Assembly (NCBI RefSeq): GCF_027944115.1
Contig: NZ_JAPJZI010000001.1
Location: 1,302,001-1,366,000 of the forward strand
Reading direction: 5' to 3'
From: Hoeflea prorocentri
Lineage (GTDB): Bacteria > Pseudomonadota > Alphaproteobacteria > Rhizobiales > Rhizobiaceae
DNA: 64,000 nucleotides
The notes beneath the pieces are model-generated. The model worked only from the letters and a program-made list of their open reading frames with translations. It was not told where the DNA came from and searched no databases. Of the stretch, positions 59,211 through 64,000 are shown piece by piece. Positions within the stretch are counted from its first letter, which is position 1; each line of letters begins with the position of its first letter. The translations under genes and the position numbers were made by a program.

Positions 59211-60349
59211 TGGGTGGTGCCGCCTTGACCGGTATTGCCGCCGGACAGATCCGCCGGAACAAAGGCACCATTATACCAGACCATCAATTCGAACGGATTG
59301 TCCTTGCGCTCTCCAAATTCGTCGAACTCGATCTGGCCAATCGCCGTGAAGTATTGGCGGCCCGACAGATGATCCGCAAGCGGCGCGCTGGAAAGGCCTG
59401 CGGCACGATTTGCGGCCATGAGAACCTGACCGGCTGCATAGGCTGCTATCGTATAGTTGCCAACCGGAATTCCGGCCTGGTCAAACTGCGATATAGCCCG
59501 CGTGGCGCTTGGCATGTATCGGGCATCCGGCAGGGTGACCGCAAAGAACCCGTCAGCAAGCGGCGGGTTGCCGTCGGCTGCGTTCAGCGCGTCGCCTCCC
59601 AAAAATGTCAGCTCAAGGCCGGCCTCGACGCTGTCGCGTGCAATGGTCGCCGCATCCTGACGGTCGCCGCCAATAAACACATGGGTTGCACCCGAACGCT
59701 CAAGGCGGCGCACCAGGCCGAACTGACGATCCTGAGAAGGGCGGAAATTGTCGACAAAAATTGGCGATATGCCGATTTCCTCAAGCAGAATCCGAACGGA
59801 TTCCATCAGTTCCCGACCATATATCGTGCCGTCTTCGACGAGCGCCAGCGGCTTGCCCACCCAGTCGGTCGAAATGGTCCGGGTCACCATTTTGGCTTCG
59901 TCGTCATCGCGCGGGGCCATTCTGTAGAAAAGCAAGCCCTGCCGGTTGGCGTCTTCGGCCACGATTGCTGAACGCACGCCAAGCGTCAGGGAGGGAATGC
60001 CGGAGGCCGACAGGATCGGAAGCGCAGATGAAAGGCTTTCCATGCACAGGAAACCGATGACGGCGTCGACGCCTGCTTCAACGAACGCGCTGGCGGCATC
60101 CTCGCCTCCGGCCGGGTCGCAGCTATCGGGCTCTTCGAGGATTTCTGCGATCGCCGGGCCGGAATTATCCTTTAGGACGTTGATTCCCTGAAGGATCTGG
60201 TCGCCGAGAATTGAGAAATTGCCTTCCGCTGGGACAACGACCCCGATCCTCAGCCCTGAGCCATTTTCCTGCGCAGTCACCGGTGCGGCGGCAAGTGGAC
60301 ATACCGCCAATAAAAGCGCTGCAAGAATTGACTTTCGTCCCAGCCTCAT
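59207..60349 (-). CDS. Periplasmic ligand-binding protein (branched-chain amino acid/Leu-Ile-Val type)
   Basis: 380 residues with a signal peptide (GRKSILAALLLAVCPLAAAPVTAQ). Two-lobed Peripla_BP_6 fold: LRIGVVVPAEGNFSILGDQILQG, AVIGFLCMESLSSALPILSASGIPSLT, PLALVEDGTIYGRELMESVR and AIGQIEFDEFGERKDNPF. No ABC permease or ATPase gene is near, so it either shares a distant transporter or acts as a sensor. Stop overlaps the peptidase start (ATGA), so the two are made together. AGGAAG precedes its ATG. Confidence 0.86.
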   Translation of the reverse strand: MRLGRKSILAALLLAVCPLAAAPVTAQENGSGLRIGVVVPAEGNFSILGDQILQGINVLKDNSGPAIAEILEEPDSCDPAGGEDAASAFVEAGVDAVIGFLCMESLSSALPILSASGIPSLTLGVRSAIVAEDANRQGLLFYRMAPRDDDEAKMVTRTISTDWVGKPLALVEDGTIYGRELMESVRILLEEIGISPIFVDNFRPSQDRQFGLVRRLERSGATHVFIGGDRQDAATIARDSVEAGLELTFLGGDALNAADGNPPLADGFFAVTLPDARYMPSATRAISQFDQAGIPVGNYTIAAYAAGQVLMAANRAAGLSSAPLADHLSGRQYFTAIGQIEFDEFGERKDNPFELMVWYNGAFVPADLSGGNTGQGGTTQ

Positions 60350-60597
60350 AGGCTTCCTTTCGTCCGACCGGCATCGGCGTTTTTTTCAGCGATATCAGAT
60401 CAGAAACCCATGACCAAGTCGAACCTTCAATTTCAATGGGAGGGTTGTGCCAACCGGACAGCTGGCCATGGTTTACCAAACAAAGGTAATTCAAGCCGGG
60501 TGGTTCCAAATTGCGCAGATGTGTCTATGTAAAGTCTGCACAAAGAGTGCCGGGTCGGCTTGCACCATTGTGCAAGGATCAAAGCTGGAGTTGGTGG

Positions 60598-61092
60598 GTG
60601 TTGGAGAGAAGGACGGTTCAGTCCCAGGAATACCGGGATGCGATGGCTCACTATGCCGGGCATGTTCAGCTCGTGACAACTGAGCATGACGGTGTGCGCC
60701 GGGGCGTAACCGTTACAGCGGCGTGTTCGGTCTCGGATGAGCCGCCCACCGTGCTGGTTTGTCTGAACAAGTCCAACCCCAACAACAGTATTTTTCTAGA
60801 GAGCGGCAGGTTTGCGATCAATGCGCTTGCCGAAAGTCATCAGGCGATGGCGGCCTCCTTTGCCGGGTTTGACAAAAGGGATGCCAGTCAGCGCTTTGCC
60901 ATGGGTAACTGGGATACGATTTCGACCGGCTGTCCGACACTTCGCGATGCGATGGCGGTGTTTGACTGCAATCTGATCGAACACAAGGTGGTCGCGACAC
61001 ATATGATCCTATTTGGAAAGGTGGAAGGACTGCGCGTCGGTCCCATGCAGCGTCCGTTGCTGTTTCTGGACCGAAGCTGGCGTAGCCTGTAG
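60598..61092 (+). CDS. Flavin reductase family protein
   Basis: 164 residues from GTG 60598 (GGAG seven bases before); TTG 60601 is nearly as good. FMN-binding split-barrel: QEYRDAMAHYAGHVQLVTTEHDGVRRGVTVTAACSVSDEPPTVLVCLNKSN, FAINALAESHQAMAASFAG. HpaC/NTA-monooxygenase-component type, reducing free flavin with NAD(P)H for a partner oxygenase. No such oxygenase gene is adjacent. Confidence 0.85.
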   Translation: MLERRTVQSQEYRDAMAHYAGHVQLVTTEHDGVRRGVTVTAACSVSDEPPTVLVCLNKSNPNNSIFLESGRFAINALAESHQAMAASFAGFDKRDASQRFAMGNWDTISTGCPTLRDAMAVFDCNLIEHKVVATHMILFGKVEGLRVGPMQRPLLFLDRSWRSL

Positions 61093-61133
61093 CCTGATTT
61101 TCACCAGCCTTTTTCAACCATGAGAGAACCTCA

Positions 61134-62054
61134 TTGACGAAACAAGCCAAAGCCATTCCGGAATCGATTGACGAGACGTTCGAACTTCTCGACAGCCAGG
61201 ACTATGTGGGCAGCAGGGCGCTCGCGACGGTGTTGTTCCTCAGTCTCAAGATGAAACGGCCGCTCTTGCTGGAGGGCGAGGCGGGAGTCGGGAAAACCGA
61301 GATCGCCAAGGTGCTCTCAGCTGCGTTGGGCAGGCCGTTGATCCGCCTGCAGTGTTATGAAGGCCTTGATATCTCGACCGCTGTCTATGAGTGGAACTAT
61401 CCGGCCCAGATGCTGGAAATCAGGATGTCGGAGGCGACCGGTGAGACCAATCGCGGAGCGATTGAAAGGAATATCTTTTCCGATGAATATCTGATCCGCC
61501 GCCCGGTTCTTCAGGCTTTGTCCTCGGAAGGTGGTGCGCCGGTGTTCCTGATAGACGAACTGGATCGCACCGATGAGGCGTTTGAAGCCTACCTGCTTGA
61601 GGTCCTCTCGGAGTTTCAGGTAACGATCCCGGAGATCGGCGTCATCAAGGCGGATGAGCCGCCGATCGTGATTATCACGACGAACCGGACGCGCGAGATC
61701 CACGATGCACTCAAACGACGCTGCCTCTACCACTGGGTTGATTATCCCGATGCGGATGCGGAGCTGGAGATTGTCCACCGCAAGGTTCCGGGCTGTAATG
61801 CGGCTTTGTCGCGCGAGCTTGTCGGTTACGTTCAGAAGCTTCGCCAGCTTGATCTTTTCAAAAGTCCGGGCGTGGCCGAAACCATCGATTGGGCGAGCGC
61901 ACTAACGGAGCTCGATAGTGTGGCGCTGGACCCGGAGACGATTTCCGACACGATCGGTACCTTGCTGAAATATCAGGATGATATCGCACGGATCGAGGAA
62001 GGTGAGGGGCGCAAGCTGCTTGATGAGCTCAGGTCCGAGCTGACGACGGCCTGA
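61134..62054 (+). CDS. MoxR-family AAA+ ATPase
   Basis: 306 residues, TTG start at 61134. LLEGEAGVGKTEIAKVLSAAL is Walker A, VFLIDELDRTDEAFEAYLLEVL Walker B, VIITTNRTREIHDALKRRC the sensor with Arg finger. CoxD-like MoxR ATPases work with VWA proteins to load metal cofactors into molybdenum hydroxylases. A ribosome-binding site for the next gene starts 10 bp after the stop. Confidence 0.92.
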   Translation: MTKQAKAIPESIDETFELLDSQDYVGSRALATVLFLSLKMKRPLLLEGEAGVGKTEIAKVLSAALGRPLIRLQCYEGLDISTAVYEWNYPAQMLEIRMSEATGETNRGAIERNIFSDEYLIRRPVLQALSSEGGAPVFLIDELDRTDEAFEAYLLEVLSEFQVTIPEIGVIKADEPPIVIITTNRTREIHDALKRRCLYHWVDYPDADAELEIVHRKVPGCNAALSRELVGYVQKLRQLDLFKSPGVAETIDWASALTELDSVALDPETISDTIGTLLKYQDDIARIEEGEGRKLLDELRSELTTA

Positions 62055-62077
62055 GGAGCAACAAACGGAGGCTGGAG

Positions 62078-63313
62078 CTGGCCGCGCAAACCGGCATAGA
62101 CAAACAAGCGCAGGACGGGCGACTGGCGGATAACATCGTCTATTTTGCCCGGGCGTTGCGCCGCGCCGGTATGCGCGTTGGACCGGCTGCGGTGACCGAT
62201 GCCGTGGAAGCCGTGAAAGTTGCCGGGATCGGTTCGCGAGACGATTTTTACTGGACCCTGCATTCGATCTTCGTCAACCGGCATGAAGACCATGCGGTGT
62301 TCGACGAGGCCTTCCGGCTGTTCTGGCGTTCCCGCGAGCTGGTGGAGAAGCTGATTGCCATGTTCTCTCCGGTGGCGATGGAGCGGCGGGAAAAGGAAAA
62401 GCAGCGCAGCGGACAAACACGGGCCAGCCAGGCCTTTCAGAACCGCAACGAGCGGCCGCTGCAGAAGGACGAACCTGAAATAGAGGTGGACGCGCGTCTC
62501 ACCAGTTCGGACAATGAGGTCCTGCGTAAAATGGACTTTGCGCAGATGACTGCAGAAGAGCTCGTGCAGGCCAAACAGGCACTCACACAGCTTCTGCTTC
62601 CCGATGACCGGGTTGTCACGCGACGGTTCCGACCAAGCCGCAGGAATGTGCGAATTGATCCGCGCGCAACAATGCGCACGGCGCTGAAGACGGGCGGCGA
62701 CCTCATTTTGCCCAGATTCCGCCAGCCAAAAACGGTTCATCCGCCCATTGTCGTTCTGGCCGATATTTCAGGCTCCATGAGCCAGTACACACGCATATTC
62801 CTGCATTTCCTGCACGCGTTGACGGACAAACGGCGACGGGTTCACACCTTTCTCTTCGGCACGCGGCTGACGAATGTGACGCGGCAGATGCGCCATCGCG
62901 ATCCGGACGATGCGCTGGAAGAGTGTTCGGCCATTGTGCAGGACTGGTCGGGTGGAACGCGGATTTCCGACACGCTGGCCGAGTTCAACCGGTTGTGGTC
63001 CCGCCGGGTTTTATCTCAGGGTGCGATCGTCCTGCTGATCAGCGATGGTCTTGAACGCGAGAGTGTTGATGATCTGCCGCTCCAGATGGAAAGGCTGCAG
63101 AAATCCTGCCGGAGACTGATCTGGCTCAATCCGCTTTTGCGGTTTGAGGGTTTTGAAGCCAAGGCGATGGGTGTGCGGGCGATGCTGCCGTATGTTGACG
63201 AGTTCCGCGCGGTGCACAATCTAGAAGCCCTATCGGATCTTGTTGCCGCACTCGATGGTGGGCGCGGCAGGGACAGCGATCCGCGGCGCTTCCTCAAGAG
63301 TGCCGGAATCTGA
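62078..63313 (+). CDS. CoxE-like VWA-domain protein (probable CTG start)
   Basis: About 411 residues if started at CTG 62078. The first ATG/GTG/TTG in frame is TTG 62156, which would cut into the family-like N-terminus GRLADNIVYFARALRRAGMR. Upstream to the MoxR stop the frame has no canonical start, and AACGGAGG (62064-62071) lies six bases before CTG 62078. The VWA domain is C-terminal with a complete MIDAS: VVLADISGSMSQYTRIFLHFLHAL (DxSxS), then DWSGGTRISDTLAEF and LLISDGLERESVDDLP. Partner of MoxR for molybdenum hydroxylase maturation. Confidence 0.85.
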   Translation: MAAQTGIDKQAQDGRLADNIVYFARALRRAGMRVGPAAVTDAVEAVKVAGIGSRDDFYWTLHSIFVNRHEDHAVFDEAFRLFWRSRELVEKLIAMFSPVAMERREKEKQRSGQTRASQAFQNRNERPLQKDEPEIEVDARLTSSDNEVLRKMDFAQMTAEELVQAKQALTQLLLPDDRVVTRRFRPSRRNVRIDPRATMRTALKTGGDLILPRFRQPKTVHPPIVVLADISGSMSQYTRIFLHFLHALTDKRRRVHTFLFGTRLTNVTRQMRHRDPDDALEECSAIVQDWSGGTRISDTLAEFNRLWSRRVLSQGAIVLLISDGLERESVDDLPLQMERLQKSCRRLIWLNPLLRFEGFEAKAMGVRAMLPYVDEFRAVHNLEALSDLVAALDGGRGRDSDPRRFLKSAGI

Positions 63314-63330
63314 TCTTGGAGGCGATGGCG

Positions 63331-63660
63331 ATGGCTGAAACTGGCGAACAACTTGATCCGCTCATGGTTGCGCAACGCTGGTCCGGCGAGGGGCGGGAGG
63401 TTGCGGTTGCAACCGTCATAGACACCTGGGGCTCGGCGCCGCGTCCGGTGGGCAGCCACCTCGTGATTGACGCTGACGGCAATTTTCACGGATCGGTTTC
63501 CGGCGGATGCGTCGAAGGCGCGGTCGTCAGTGAGGCGATGGATATCATATCGGGCGGCAAACCGCGCATGCTTGAATTCGGGGTCGCCGATGAAACAGCC
63601 TGGGAGGTCGGGCTGTCCTGCGGCGGCCGCATCCGGGTCTTCGTGGAAAAACTGGGGTAA
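63331..63660 (+). CDS. XdhC/CoxI-family protein, N-terminal domain only
   Basis: 109 residues from ATG 63331 (GGAGG eight bases before). XdhC_CoxI domain: VAVATVIDTWGSAPRPVGSHLVIDADGNFHGSVSGGCVEGAVVSEAM, then SCGGRIRVFVEKL. XdhC proteins hold molybdenum cofactor during its sulfuration for xanthine-dehydrogenase-type enzymes. The Rossmann half is on a separate gene 3 bases downstream, so the two domains are split. Start is 17 bp after the VWA gene stop. Confidence 0.9.
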   Translation: MAETGEQLDPLMVAQRWSGEGREVAVATVIDTWGSAPRPVGSHLVIDADGNFHGSVSGGCVEGAVVSEAMDIISGGKPRMLEFGVADETAWEVGLSCGGRIRVFVEKLG

Positions 63661-63663
63661 CGC

Positions 63664-64000
63664 GTGGATATCGATCTGCTTAGCCAACTGAATGCAGAGC
63701 GTGCCGCGCGCCGTGCGGCCGTGCTGGTAACCGATCTCGCTGATGGAAGCAATACGCTTGTAAAGGAAGGCAAAGCGACTCCGGGCACACTGGGGCCGAT
63801 GGTGGAACGGGCGTTCCGAACCGGCAAGTCGGCTGCAGTCGAAGCCGATGGACGCCAGTATTTCATCAACGCCCATTTACCGCCGCCGCGTCTGGTGGTG
63901 ATCGGAGCCGTCCATATTTCGCAGGCGCTTGCGCCAATGGCAAAGATTGCCGGATTTGACCTGAGCGTCATCGATCCGAGAACGGCGTTCGCGACGAGCG
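63664..64000 (+). CDS. XdhC C-terminal (Rossmann) domain protein, partial at the window end
   Basis: About 112 residues before the window ends; frame open. GTG 63664, 3 bases after the previous stop. LPPPRLVVIGAVHISQALAPMAKIAGFDLSVIDPRTAFA is the NAD-type GxxHxxQ Rossmann start of XdhC_C. Likely paired with the N-terminal-domain gene upstream as a two-chain XdhC. The rest lies outside the window, where molybdopterin-related genes would be expected. Confidence 0.88.
   Translation, partial: MDIDLLSQLNAERAARRAAVLVTDLADGSNTLVKEGKATPGTLGPMVERAFRTGKSAAVEADGRQYFINAHLPPPRLVVIGAVHISQALAPMAKIAGFDLSVIDPRTAFATS

Overview
The window is a gene-dense stretch of an alphaproteobacterial chromosome, most likely from the order Hyphomicrobiales (Rhizobiales). 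Signs of this are a CckA hybrid kinase, a DksA with the one-cysteine zinc site common in alphaproteobacteria, the F1-ATPase zeta inhibitor (DUF1476), a RecA beginning [10 protein letters not shown], the alaS/icd and purCSQL-bolA neighbourhoods, and a giant apolipoprotein-like protein resembling the growth-pole ring protein GPR/RgsE. Genus and species cannot be fixed from the sequence. I see no tRNA, rRNA, CRISPR array, insertion sequence or prophage. The window is mainly core genome with a few accessory patches.

Layout. 1-3170 (+): a retrograde lipid transport (Mla/MCE) operon, mlaE (cut by the window edge), mlaF, mlaD and an auxiliary lipoprotein, ending in a shared terminator. 3249-8192 (-): the 1647-residue GPR/RgsE-like protein with eight tandem 33-residue repeats, divergent from an Hpt-like gene whose phosphoacceptor histidine is replaced by arginine. 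9126-12258 (+): a [2Fe-2S] ferredoxin, a thioredoxin-reductase-like ferredoxin-NADP reductase, and folP-folB-folK. 12269-16629: an unknown exported protein, an ArsR regulator, a YcjF/YcjX membrane-GTPase pair and a SixA-like phosphatase. 17021-23554: dksA, a secreted heparinase-like polysaccharide lyase, a FliO-like membrane protein, cckA and an OmpA-type lipoprotein. 23623-27553 (-): an MFS permease, psuG-psuK (pseudouridine salvage) and a small exported protein. 27884-33952 (+): recA with a LexA-like box, alaS and a large exported protein of unknown function. 34026-35240 (-): icd.

35425-41919 (+): an epoxide-hydrolase-like enzyme, an EEP-family nuclease, trmJ-murI, rpsD with a stem-loop in its leader, then ttcA and an inositol-monophosphatase-family gene. 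41940-44677 (-): a Bcr/CflA MFS exporter, ytoQ-like gene, grxD and a small secreted protein. 45054-48446 (+): AraC regulator, alpha/beta hydrolase and amidase, a patch that separates grxD from bolA. 48534-56817, mainly (-): bolA, purL, a lipoprotein, purQ, purS, purC and purB, with kynA (+) sitting between purQ and purS, and DUF1476 (+) and an RBBP9-like hydrolase between purC and purB. 56908-60349 (-): membrane protein, rpe, and a coupled pair of periplasmic binding protein and P1 peptidase. 60598-64000 (+): flavin reductase, then moxR, a CoxE-like VWA gene and two XdhC-domain genes, an accessory set for maturing a molybdenum hydroxylase whose structural genes are not in view.

How they work together: Mla genes maintain outer-membrane lipid asymmetry. 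CckA and the GPR-like protein belong to cell-cycle and polar-growth control. The pur genes form most of the late purine pathway, including the three-subunit FGAM synthetase (PurSQL). BolA and GrxD are partners in iron-sulfur handling. I did not find an obviously new multi-gene system. The least explained items are the GPR-like gene beside a histidine-less Hpt protein, the peptidase/binding-protein pair, the CTG-start candidate for the CoxE-like gene, and several conserved-looking exported proteins with no recognisable family.
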